From NCBI RefSeq assembly GCF_012641745.1, contig NZ_WEHZ01000040.1, positions 1-41,320 of the forward strand: a stretch of 41,320 bases of DNA, written 5' to 3'. The notes beneath the pieces were generated by a model, which saw nothing but the letters and a program-made list of their open reading frames with translations, ran no database searches and was not told where the DNA came from. Each line of letters starts with the position of its first letter. Position 1 is the stretch's first letter. The position numbers and the translations under genes are program-made. Source of the stretch: Pseudoalteromonas peptidolytica (lineage in GTDB: Bacteria; Pseudomonadota; Gammaproteobacteria; Enterobacterales; Alteromonadaceae). Positions 34,300 to 41,320 of this stretch are shown one piece after another.

Positions 34300-35277
34300 A
34301 TGATGAATGATTTTAGTTTTAACGCACTGACACCTGATTTGATCCTCGACGCGATAGAGGCGCTAGAAGTGTACCCGACAACCGGATTGCTGCCATTAAA
34401 CAGCTATGAAAATCGTGTTTATCAATTCGGTGCCGATGACGGCAAACGTTACGTTGTGAAGTTCTATCGTCCAGCACGATGGACAGATCCCCAAATACTT
34501 GAAGAGCACGAGTTTGCATTGCTTGCTAAAGATGCAGAAGTCCCTGTTGTCGCACCCTTGGCTATCCAAGGTAAAACGCTACACTGCTACCAAGGTTACC
34601 GATATACGCTTTTTCCCAGTGTTGGTGGGCGGCAGTTTGAACTAGATAACCTTGAGCATTTAGAAATATTAGGCCGTTATCTTGGACGTTTACATTGCTT
34701 ATCTGCACAGCAGGCTTTTGAGCACAGGCCAATGTTAGATACACAGCGTTTCCTGTTTGATGCAAAAACATCACTTTTAAAAAGTGACTTAGTGCCTAGT
34801 CATTTGCATACTCCATTTGTTACTATTCTCGAGCAAGTTATTAACAAAGCGGCGCAGAAGTATAAGGTTCCAAAGACAATCAGGCTTCATGGTGATTGTC
34901 ACGCGGGTAACCTACTGTGGTCCGCAGATCAGTTAATGTTAGTTGACCTCGATGATTGTCAGCAAGGTCCCGCGATACAAGATCTGTGGATGATGCTAAA
35001 TGGCGATCGAAATGAAAAACTTGTACAACTAGATACCCTACTAATGGGATATGAAGAATTTATGCCTTTCGATGCTAACGAGTTGGCACTGATTGAGCCT
35101 TTACGCGCTATGCGAATGATCAACTATATGGCATGGTTGGCACAGCGTTGGCAAGATCCTGCATTCGAAAGGAACTTTTCTTGGTTCGCGACAGACAAAT
35201 ACTGGGAGCAACAGATCCTTGCACTAAAAGAGCAACTGGCAGCCCTTGATGAACCAAGTTTGAGCCTATTTCCTTGA
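34300..35277 (+). CDS. srkA: Stress response serine/threonine kinase SrkA (YihE)
   Basis: SrkA is a Ser/Thr protein kinase of the aminoglycoside-phosphotransferase fold, known in E. coli as a Cpx-regulated protein that protects against stress-induced death. The 325-residue sequence has the catalytic loop LHGDCHAGNLL (HGDCHAGN at 197-204, catalytic Asp199, Asn204) and the metal-binding segment VDLDDC (about 215-220). VVKFYRP near residue 55 holds the ATP-binding Lys. It is followed by dsbA, the E. coli yihE-dsbA order. No Shine-Dalgarno sequence is visible before the start; the ATG at 34300 is followed directly by a second ATG. Confidence 0.93.
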   Translation: MMNDFSFNALTPDLILDAIEALEVYPTTGLLPLNSYENRVYQFGADDGKRYVVKFYRPARWTDPQILEEHEFALLAKDAEVPVVAPLAIQGKTLHCYQGYRYTLFPSVGGRQFELDNLEHLEILGRYLGRLHCLSAQQAFEHRPMLDTQRFLFDAKTSLLKSDLVPSHLHTPFVTILEQVINKAAQKYKVPKTIRLHGDCHAGNLLWSADQLMLVDLDDCQQGPAIQDLWMMLNGDRNEKLVQLDTLLMGYEEFMPFDANELALIEPLRAMRMINYMAWLAQRWQDPAFERNFSWFATDKYWEQQILALKEQLAALDEPSLSLFP

Positions 35278-35293
35278 AATTAGAGAGAGTAAC

Positions 35294-35917
35294 ATGCTAA
35301 AAAAATTAAAAGTTGCACTGATTGCGCTATTTTTGCCCGTTGTCGCAATGGCGTCAGACTTTGTTGATGGCAAACACTATTCGACATTGACAACAGCACA
35401 AAGTAAAGATCAAAAAGTGACAGAGTTCTTTTCCTTTTACTGCCCTCACTGTTTTCGCTTTGAACCGATTGCAAAGGCGATAGAGAAGAATTTACCTGAT
35501 GGTGCGTACTTTGAGAAAAGCCATGTGAACTTTTTAGGTGGTATTCCTAAAGACACGCAAACGAACTTAAGTTATGCGTATATTATTGCTAAGCAAGCTG
35601 GTAAATCAGATCTTATCGCTGAGAAAATTTTTCACACGATCCATGTTGAACAAAACAGACTACTCGATATTAAAGACCTTAAAACACTCATGGAATTAAA
35701 TGGGATCTCTGCCACACAGTTTGATCAAGCAGTGACAAGTATGCCTGTAATAAGTGCTGAAAATAACATGCTGACAGCACAAGAGAAGTTTTCAAAAGCT
35801 GGAGCGTTGACAGGCGTCCCAACTTTTATTGTTAATGACAAGTACAAAATCGAGATGAAAGGTATTGAAAGCCAAGAACAACTCGATAAATTGATTGCAT
35901 ATTTATTAAAGAAATAA
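35294..35917 (+). CDS. dsbA: Thiol:disulfide interchange protein DsbA (CPHC)
   Basis: DsbA introduces disulfide bonds into periplasmic proteins and is recycled by DsbB. The 207-residue protein has a signal peptide (1-20, ending AMA). The thioredoxin fold carries the active site FYCPHC (Cys50 and Cys53), identical to that of E. coli DsbA, and the cis-proline loop TGVPTF near 175. A helical insert lies between. It is 16 bases after srkA and 18 bases before a second dsbA, likely one operon. Confidence 0.95.
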   Translation: MLKKLKVALIALFLPVVAMASDFVDGKHYSTLTTAQSKDQKVTEFFSFYCPHCFRFEPIAKAIEKNLPDGAYFEKSHVNFLGGIPKDTQTNLSYAYIIAKQAGKSDLIAEKIFHTIHVEQNRLLDIKDLKTLMELNGISATQFDQAVTSMPVISAENNMLTAQEKFSKAGALTGVPTFIVNDKYKIEMKGIESQEQLDKLIAYLLKK

Positions 35918-35935
35918 GGACTGGAGAAAGCGAGT

Positions 35936-36565
35936 ATGTTTAAGGTATTAAAAGGCTTAGCTGTTGCATTGATGCTACCACTCATGGCGCAAGCAGCACC
36001 ATATGAAGAAGGTGTTCACTACGAGGTCATTGCTGAGCGTGGTACTAAAAAGCCAGAGCTTACGGAGTACTTCTCATTCTATTGCCCAGCTTGTAATGTA
36101 ATGGAAAATTTGATTGTTGACGTTAAGCCAAAGCTAGACGAAGGGGTGAAGTTTAAAAAGAGCCATATTGACTTTGTTGGTCCTAGAGAGCCAGAAATCC
36201 AACAGGTTTTGGCACAAGCACTAGCGACAGCGGAAGTATTACCGCAAAAAGACAAAATCGTTGCAGCGATGTTCAACCATATTCATGGTAAACGTGCCAA
36301 AATTAACGAACTTGCAGACGTAAAAGATATTTTTGTGGCTCAAGGAGTTGATGGAGAGAAATTTGATAAGCTGTATGCCAGTTTCGCTGTTCGTACTAAA
36401 ACATCGAAAATGCAGCGAATGCAGAAAACCCTTTCAGGTAAAGGTGCGCTAACTGGTGTGCCAACGTTTATTGTCAATGGCAAGTATAAATTGTTGTTAC
36501 GTGAATCTGGTACTACCAAGCCTGAACAAATTGCAGCGCTGGTGAACTATTTAGCCAAGAAATAG
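35936..36565 (+). CDS. Second DsbA-family thiol:disulfide oxidoreductase (CPAC)
   Basis: This 209-residue paralogue of the preceding DsbA shares a signal peptide (1-20, ending AQA) and the same layout. The active site is FYCPAC (Cys50 and Cys53, the same positions as in the first copy), and the cis-proline loop is TGVPTF. The active-site histidine is replaced by alanine, which in thioredoxin-fold enzymes changes redox potential. Tandem duplication followed by divergence is inferred. It may serve particular substrates or act in isomerisation. A terminator hairpin follows. Confidence 0.92.
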   Translation: MFKVLKGLAVALMLPLMAQAAPYEEGVHYEVIAERGTKKPELTEYFSFYCPACNVMENLIVDVKPKLDEGVKFKKSHIDFVGPREPEIQQVLAQALATAEVLPQKDKIVAAMFNHIHGKRAKINELADVKDIFVAQGVDGEKFDKLYASFAVRTKTSKMQRMQKTLSGKGALTGVPTFIVNGKYKLLLRESGTTKPEQIAALVNYLAKK

Positions 36566-36585
36566 TCGATAATTTGTATTAGACT

Positions 36586-36613
36586 AGCCTCGCCATAATT
36601 GCGGGGCTTTTTT
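36586..36613 (+). terminator. Terminator of the dsbA pair, abutting the DUF523 start codon
   Basis: The stem AGCCTCGC / GCGGGGCT (one G-U pair) with a 7-base loop is followed by TTTTTT. The start codon of the next gene follows immediately at 36614. Confidence 0.8.
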
Positions 36614-37072
36614 ATGTTTAAAATTTTAGTTTCAAGTTGTCTATTGGGTTATCCGGTGCGCTACGACGCATCATCGCAAAGTTTACAAGATAATACCTTG
36701 CAATATTGGCGGCAAAAAAACTGGGTGTTACCTTTGTGCCCCGAAGTATCAGGTGGGTTACCAACACCTCGCCCACCTGCAGAGTTAATAAAGGGTAGAG
36801 TGCTGAGTGAAGATGGTGATGATTTTACTGCATCGTTTGAGCTTGGTGCTAGAAAAGCGCTTGCGGCATGCCTTCAACACGATATAAAGTTTGCGTTATT
36901 AAAAGAGTCCAGTCCGTCATGCGGCAGCAATCTGATTTACGATGGTAGTCATACCGGTAAAAAAGTAGTGGGGCAGGGTCTGACGGCGTCTTTATTACAG
37001 CAATCCGGTATTCAAGTATTTAGCGAAACTCAGCTGCCAGCGCTTATCACAGCAATGGCAGCCAGTCGTTAA
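36614..37072 (+). CDS. DUF523 family protein
   Basis: From the ATG at 36614 this encodes 152 residues with the usual DUF523 opening MFKILVSSCLLGYPVRYDAS. The family features CPEVSGGLPTPRPPAE (about 40-55) and LLKESSPSCGSNLIYDG (about 95-111) are intact, and the cysteines in these motifs suggest metal or Fe-S binding. The function of the family is not established. A TTG at 36599 is open but adds a non-conserved leader lying inside the terminator. The GGGG of that hairpin is the only possible ribosome site. Confidence 0.88.
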   Translation: MFKILVSSCLLGYPVRYDASSQSLQDNTLQYWRQKNWVLPLCPEVSGGLPTPRPPAELIKGRVLSEDGDDFTASFELGARKALAACLQHDIKFALLKESSPSCGSNLIYDGSHTGKKVVGQGLTASLLQQSGIQVFSETQLPALITAMAASR

Positions 37073-37082
37073 ACGTTATAAA

Positions 37083-38177
37083 TCACTTTCTTACTAAGTA
37101 AACGCCAGATTCAATATGATGGGTGTAAGGGAATTGATCGAAAATTGCCATACGTGCGATTTTATGTGTTTCACATAATAAGGCTAAATCACGTTCTAAC
37201 GTATCTGGATTACATGAGATATAAATAATGTTGTCGTAGTTGCTGACTAAGCGACAGGTTAGCTCATCCATACCCGCTCGCGGCGGATCGACCAAAATGG
37301 TTTGGCAATCATAGGACTGTAAATCGATACCTTCTAATCGTGAAAACTTCTGCCCTTTCATGGCTTGCGTAAACTCTTCACTCGACATGCGGATAATATC
37401 AAGGTTGTCGACTTTGTTTGCTGCGATATTAAACTGTGCAGACTTTACCGATGATTTAGAAATTTCCGTAGCCAGCACTTTGTCGAATGAACCAGCTAAT
37501 GCGATAGAAAAGTTACCGTTACCACAGTAAAGCTCAAGTAAATCATTGCTAAGCGGCTCGCTGATAGACTGCGCCCACGCTAGCATTTTTTGATTCACTT
37601 GGGCATTTGGCTGCGTAAAGCTGTTTTCAACTTGCTGATAAATATATTCTTTACCATTAACCGCGAGCTTTTCTGTGACATAATCATGACCAAATACGAC
37701 CTTTTGTTTTCTAGCACGTCCTATAAAGTCCACTTTGTAAGTCTGTTGCAACTCAGATCGCAACTCCAGCATAGCAGTGTGCCACGCTTCATCAAGTTGC
37801 TTGTGATATAAAAGACTAATCAGTACTTCACCACTTAGGGTAGTAAGGTAATCAATTTGGAATAATTTTCGGCGTAAGACCTCATTGCCTTTAAGTTTGT
37901 CTATCATGACTTGCATCATTTCATTGACAAGCTCGGCACCCGGGTCAAAGCTATCAACACGAAGCTTTTCTTTACTTTGTTGATCAAACATGATGTGAAA
38001 CAAGTCGTCGCCATCATGCCAGACTCTAAATTCGCAGCGTTGGCGGTAATGGCGAGTTGCAGAGTCATACACTTCTAATTCTGGCGCATTAAACTGTGCA
38101 AATTGTGCTGTGATACGCTCAGCTTTTTCAGCCAATTGTTGCTCGTATGCTGAATCATCAATCTTTATTACTGCCAT
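37083..38177 (-). CDS. trmA: tRNA (uracil(54)-C5)-methyltransferase TrmA
   Basis: TrmA makes 5-methyluridine-54 in the T-loop of nearly all tRNAs, using S-adenosylmethionine. The protein has 364 residues (E. coli 366). The SAM-binding motif is LELYCGNGNF (214-223), and the substrate motif is DPPRAG (297-302). The catalytic cysteine is Cys322 in YISCNP, and the general base is Glu356 in HHIESGV. The Fe-S motif of the RlmD-type relatives is absent, as expected. In E. coli trmA also lies near murI and an rRNA operon. Confidence 0.96.
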   Translation of the reverse strand: MAVIKIDDSAYEQQLAEKAERITAQFAQFNAPELEVYDSATRHYRQRCEFRVWHDGDDLFHIMFDQQSKEKLRVDSFDPGAELVNEMMQVMIDKLKGNEVLRRKLFQIDYLTTLSGEVLISLLYHKQLDEAWHTAMLELRSELQQTYKVDFIGRARKQKVVFGHDYVTEKLAVNGKEYIYQQVENSFTQPNAQVNQKMLAWAQSISEPLSNDLLELYCGNGNFSIALAGSFDKVLATEISKSSVKSAQFNIAANKVDNLDIIRMSSEEFTQAMKGQKFSRLEGIDLQSYDCQTILVDPPRAGMDELTCRLVSNYDNIIYISCNPDTLERDLALLCETHKIARMAIFDQFPYTHHIESGVYLVRK

Positions 38178-38341
38178 ACTAAAACCATCTATGTTGAATT
38201 AAGAGGCGCTATTTTAGGGAGCGTCGTTAATTTGTCCAGTCTAGCATAGTGACTAAAATCGTTTTGGCGTTTTTTTAATCATTTTACTTTAGCTTTGCAC
38301 AAATATGCCGATAATCTAACTAATATATTGGAGGGCATACC

Positions 38342-39472
38342 ATGAAAATCGGGCATTTAAATCAATTGCTCAATCCAGCGATGCAGCACAAGCCTGGACA
38401 GAGCAAAGGGATAGGACCACATATCCAAATAAATTCAGATAGTTATGCGGGGGATAAATCTAAACTCGCTGCCAAAATTCTTGATGACAAACTCGCTGAA
38501 GCGCTTGGTATTGAGAAACCTACGCAAGATAAAAAAGACAAACCATTGTTTGACTTTGAAGCGATAGTGAAAAACGTACTTGATTTCGTTCAAGGTGCAG
38601 TGAAAAAAGCGAAAGTAGACGGTAAAAATGACGACGAATTAAAATCTATGCTGGATGGGGCACGCAAAGGTGTGCTGCAAGGTATTGATGAAGCCAGTGA
38701 AGAGCTAAAAGGGATGGGGGCGTTTAATTCTGATATTGAAGAAGGGATTGAAAAGTCTCGAGAGGGTATATTTAAAGGACTTGATGACTTCGAAAAAGAA
38801 CTATTTGAAGAAAAGTCTCCAAAGGCAATGGCTATCAGTGCGGCGCAATTTGCAAGCTTATCGAATCAGGCCGAATATGCGTTCACTACAGCGGAAGGTG
38901 ATGAGGTTGTTATTTCATTTTCTGACGCATATTCACAAGGGTCTGCTGCGAGCGTGGCCCAAAAAGGCAACAACTTTGGTGCTGCATATGGCTCCCAGTC
39001 ATCTCAAGAGGTGAACTTTTCGATTAAAGTAAATGGAGAGCTGAACGAAGAAGAGCAGCAAGCAATCAACGATATGATGGAAGATATTCGCAATGTCAGC
39101 GATGCGTTCTTTGGCGGTGAGTATGATGAAGCGTTCGATATGGCAAAGTCACTTAGTTTAAACTCTGATCAAATCACCAACTTCACAATGGACTTAAAGC
39201 AAACGAAAACATCTGCCGCGATTGCACAGTATCAACAAGGCAATCCGATGAAAGAACTAGAGAAGGCGTTTGTACCTCTGAATAAGCAACTAGCAGACAT
39301 TCAAGAGCAAGCAAAAGCGCTCAATGCTAACAACGAATTGCCAAATATACTTGCATGGATGAATGAAGGGCAATCCAGGTTAAATGAATTCTTGGATTAT
39401 GCGAGCAGCTTTTTCAACCGCTTAAATGAATCAAATAAGGGCTCATCAGCAGAGCAACAACAAACAAGCTGA
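38342..39472 (+). CDS. DUF5610 domain-containing protein
   Basis: This 376-residue, acidic, helical protein carries a DUF5610-like block at about 68-155, with FDFEAIVKNVLDFVQGAV, AKVDGKNDDEL and ARKGVLQGIDEASEEL. There is no signal peptide. A middle beta-rich region (about 170-230; EYAFTTAEGDEVVISFS) and a coiled-coil C-terminus (about 300-370) follow. The function of the family is not known to me. A GGAGG ribosome site precedes the ATG. It lies between divergent trmA and murI. Confidence 0.8.
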   Translation: MKIGHLNQLLNPAMQHKPGQSKGIGPHIQINSDSYAGDKSKLAAKILDDKLAEALGIEKPTQDKKDKPLFDFEAIVKNVLDFVQGAVKKAKVDGKNDDELKSMLDGARKGVLQGIDEASEELKGMGAFNSDIEEGIEKSREGIFKGLDDFEKELFEEKSPKAMAISAAQFASLSNQAEYAFTTAEGDEVVISFSDAYSQGSAASVAQKGNNFGAAYGSQSSQEVNFSIKVNGELNEEEQQAINDMMEDIRNVSDAFFGGEYDEAFDMAKSLSLNSDQITNFTMDLKQTKTSAAIAQYQQGNPMKELEKAFVPLNKQLADIQEQAKALNANNELPNILAWMNEGQSRLNEFLDYASSFFNRLNESNKGSSAEQQQTS

Positions 39473-39535
39473 TCGAGTTTATTTTCATTGTGACTCATGG
39501 CAAACTTCATTCCTTAAATATTTAGGGGATGAAGT

Positions 39536-40303
39536 GTGTCACATATTCTAGTTTTTGACTCCGGTATTGGTGGAACAAGTGTTCTGTCACACTTGCGCTA
39601 TCGTTTTCAAAATTCCACTTTTAGCTATGTTATGGATAACGCATTTCTTCCTTATGGTCTGCAACCTCAGGAATTAATTAAATTACGCATTAAGGGACTC
39701 ATTGTTTGGCAAGAGCAATACTTAAGTAATGTTGATATGATTGTTATTGCCTGTAATACCGCCTCAACTTATGCGTTAGAAGAGGCGCGAAAACATACTC
39801 AAATCCCTATTATAGGTGTAGTTCCTGCTATTAAGCCTGCTGCGTATAGCTCTCAGACTAAGCACATCGCTTTGTTAGCAACACCTGCGACATCCAATAA
39901 TACTTACACACAAAAACTCATTCATGACTTTGCAGGTGGATGTAAAGTCGAGATTTTGCATTCTACAGAGCTAGTTAGAATAGCTGAACATTTTTATTGG
40001 CACAGCACGCTTGATCAAGCGGCGCTGTGTGAGGAACTCAAGCAGCTACATATTCCGTATTCCGTTGACCGTTTAGTGTTAGGCTGTACGCACTTTCCGT
40101 TAATTGCCGATAACATCAAAGAATGCCTACCTGATCATATTGAGTTGGTTGATTCGGGAAAGGCCATAGCTAACAGAGCTGTTTCTTTGCTTGGAAAGCA
40201 GGAAATAAATATAGAAAAGGCGCCGCTAAAAGAAGTTAAGTTCTATGCAACGGCGCCTGTTTTGGATAGCAAAGAAGAAGTAGCGTTAATCTCCTTCAGT
40301 TAA
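39536..40303 (+). CDS. murI: Glutamate racemase MurI
   Basis: MurI supplies D-glutamate for peptidoglycan. The 255-residue protein starts at a GTG with an AGGGG ribosome site. Catalytic motifs are FDSGIGG (Asp8), IACNTAST (Cys73) and GCTHFPL (Cys184 and His186), the two-cysteine two-base arrangement of the family. Neighbours (trmA region upstream, rRNA operon downstream) match the E. coli trmA-btuB-murI-rrnB arrangement, with an RRM gene in between here. Confidence 0.95.
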   Translation: MSHILVFDSGIGGTSVLSHLRYRFQNSTFSYVMDNAFLPYGLQPQELIKLRIKGLIVWQEQYLSNVDMIVIACNTASTYALEEARKHTQIPIIGVVPAIKPAAYSSQTKHIALLATPATSNNTYTQKLIHDFAGGCKVEILHSTELVRIAEHFYWHSTLDQAALCEELKQLHIPYSVDRLVLGCTHFPLIADNIKECLPDHIELVDSGKAIANRAVSLLGKQEINIEKAPLKEVKFYATAPVLDSKEEVALISFS

Positions 40304-40309
40304 AGCAAG

Positions 40310-40783
40310 TCAAGCTGGTGAGTGATTTACTTCACCCTCAGGCTTTTGCTTCGCCTCTCTCACTTTTAGTGTACGCTGTTGAAACTCACTTTCATTGAGT
40401 TGGCTGATGGCCTTGTCCGCATCCCCTTTAGCCATCTCTACAAAACCAAAGCCACGCCGCTTGCCAGTATTCTTGTCCTTTAATAGACGAACAGAAAATA
40501 CTTTACCTTGTTCTTCGAAAAGCTCACGAACAACGTGCTCATTGGCTCTATATGGTAAGTTACCTACATATAATGTAGTGGTTGCTAAGTTTGATTGTTT
40601 TTCTTGTTGTGTATCACTTTTTGAAAGCTGGGCTAAGATACTGCCGACAATAATACCTACGGCCAACATCAATGCAGCGTCGAGTTGAGCAGAGCTTAAT
40701 GCAAGATCGACAATGAAAAAGCTCGTAACTGCAATAACCAAAGTGATCAAAATGACTTTATGATCAAAAGACTTCATATACAT
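40310..40783 (-). CDS. Membrane-anchored RRM-domain RNA-binding protein
   Basis: This 157-residue protein has two hydrophobic segments (about 9-28 and 35-52) followed by a short linker and one RRM domain at about 70-145. RNP2 is LYVGNL (71-76) and RNP1 is KRRGFGFV (108-115), with Met at the last RNP1 position instead of the usual aromatic. The tail is Lys/Glu-rich. An in-frame ATG two codons in (40777) could also start it. By the positive-inside rule the RRM faces the cytoplasm. Single-RRM proteins occur in cyanobacteria and many gammaproteobacteria; a specific target is unknown. It is convergent with murI and divergent from the rRNA operon. Confidence 0.85.
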   Translation of the reverse strand: MYMKSFDHKVILITLVIAVTSFFIVDLALSSAQLDAALMLAVGIIVGSILAQLSKSDTQQEKQSNLATTTLYVGNLPYRANEHVVRELFEEQGKVFSVRLLKDKNTGKRRGFGFVEMAKGDADKAISQLNESEFQQRTLKVREAKQKPEGEVNHSPA

Positions 40784-40970
40784 ATACCAATTAAAAGAAG
40801 GTTAAACATTAATTTAACAAATAAGCTAGCTATCTTAACGAGTTAATTAAACTTCGCAATAATTAATATAGTTCTAATAGTAAGATTTGTCTTATTTTGG
40901 ATGTTATCTGTACATAACAGCTGTTTTTGTTCAATAGTTGTTCGAACGAATAAAAAGATCAAAAAAAGGG
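40784..40970. other. AT-rich region upstream of the rRNA promoter
   Basis: No gene is seen here. The last ~40 bases before the P1 -35 box are A/T-rich (ACGAATAAAAAGATCAAAAA), as expected for an UP element and Fis-binding region of an rRNA operon. Confidence 0.5.
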
Positions 40971-40998
40971 TTGCACTTAAATCGGATCTCCCTATAAT
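40971..40998 (+). promoter_or_regulatory. rRNA operon promoter P1
   Basis: TTGCAC (40971-40976) and TATAAT (40993-40998) with a 16-base spacer are followed by a GC-rich discriminator (GCGC), typical of stringently controlled rRNA promoters. Confidence 0.85.
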
Positions 40999-41105
40999 GC
41001 GCATCCACCGACACGGGGAGCAACGCTGAAAAGCAACGAGCCAACGAGTCGGGAGTCAAATAAAACTTGAGTTTGAATGCTTCGAAAGAAAATCAAAATT
41101 AAGTG

Positions 41106-41133
41106 TTGACAATAAATGGGAAATGCTTAGAAT
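41106..41133 (+). promoter_or_regulatory. rRNA operon promoter P2
   Basis: TTGACA (41106-41111) and TAGAAT (41128-41133) with a 16-base spacer lie 135 bases after P1, like the tandem P1-P2 layout of E. coli rrn operons. Confidence 0.82.
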
Positions 41134-41158
41134 GCACAACCCTCAGCGCTAACGGCGC

Positions 41159-41176
41159 AGCGATGATGAGTCATCG
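41159..41176 (+). other. Leader stem-loop before boxA
   Basis: GCGATGA / TCATCGC form a 7-bp stem with a TGAG loop just before boxA, in the place of a boxB-like hairpin of the rRNA antitermination region. The assignment is by position. Confidence 0.5.
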
Positions 41177-41193
41177 CGCCGGGTAACCGGAAA

Positions 41194-41207
41194 TGTTCTT
41201 TAACAAT
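41194..41207 (+). promoter_or_regulatory. boxA antitermination element of the rRNA leader
   Basis: TGTTCTTTAACAAT closely matches the gammaproteobacterial boxA (TGCTCTTTAACA), bound by NusB-NusE to protect rRNA transcription from Rho. Confidence 0.85.
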
Positions 41208-41320
41208 ATGAAGCAATCATCTGTGTGGGCACTCGTACAGATTGAGTTCTAACAGCAGAGTCTAGTTCGCTAGATGACGCAAACAAATTTAGAGTCTCAA
41301 TTGAACTGAGTGACCAACAG
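41208..41320 (+). other. rRNA leader, 5' of 16S
   Basis: This is the transcribed spacer expected to pair with sequence after 16S for RNase III processing. The 16S gene itself is not reached in the window; its conserved start (AGAGTTTGATC) is not present. Confidence 0.75.

Noticed and set aside
1..41320. CRISPR arrays, tRNA genes, transposases, prophage genes, toxin-antitoxin or known defence genes
   Set aside because: I looked for repeat-spacer patterns and hallmark motifs across the window and saw none; the only mobile-type signals are the short non-coding repeats.

Overview
The window is a chromosomal segment of a marine gammaproteobacterium of the Alteromonadales, most likely Pseudoalteromonas. 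This is inferred from protein sequences, low GC and gene order; no 16S is present to confirm it. It is almost entirely core genome. Two synteny blocks known from E. coli are recognisable: nfuA, comF/gntX, bioH ... tex, greB, ompR, envZ ... pckA, hslO, hslR in the left half, and trmA ... murI, rRNA operon at the right end.

Layout. 1-8950: a polysaccharide deacetylase and a DinF-type MATE exporter with overlapping 5' ends, a small membrane protein with nfuA, an M14 metallocarboxypeptidase, comF facing bioH, then a two-gene unit of a flagellar rod-like small protein and an HEXXH (SprA-related) protein. 8955-19369: tex and greB divergent from ompR-envZ, followed by a lineage-specific unit of small membrane proteins and a possible GNAT protein (14194-16240), then pckA, hslO and hslR on the minus strand. 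19646-30956: a complete type II secretion operon gspC-gspN. 30957-32795: two oppositely oriented copies of a short MITE-like repeat around a UPF0149 gene and two small orphan genes. 32796-37072: ccoG, srkA, two tandem dsbA genes and a DUF523 gene. 37083-41320: trmA, a DUF5610 gene, murI, a membrane-anchored RRM protein, and the promoter and leader of an rRNA operon whose 16S gene lies beyond the right edge.

How the genes work together. The type II machinery would export folded enzymes whose disulfides DsbA makes in the periplasm; the prepilin peptidase it needs is not here. OmpR-EnvZ is an envelope-stress pair. NfuA, CcoG and Hsp33/Hsp15 serve Fe-S, cytochrome oxidase and heat or oxidative damage. 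No transposase, phage, CRISPR or known defence gene was found.

The most interesting points are: (a) downstream of envZ, two overlapping short ORFs together align almost without gaps to the very next gene, so one copy of a duplicated unknown membrane protein is split exactly at the overlap; (b) the inverted MITE-like pair, with a third matching terminus at the left edge; (c) a 16-bp perfect inverted repeat upstream of pckA, each arm itself a LacI-like operator; (d) the translationally coupled rod-like and HEXXH pair; (e) tandem DsbA paralogues with CPHC and CPAC active sites.
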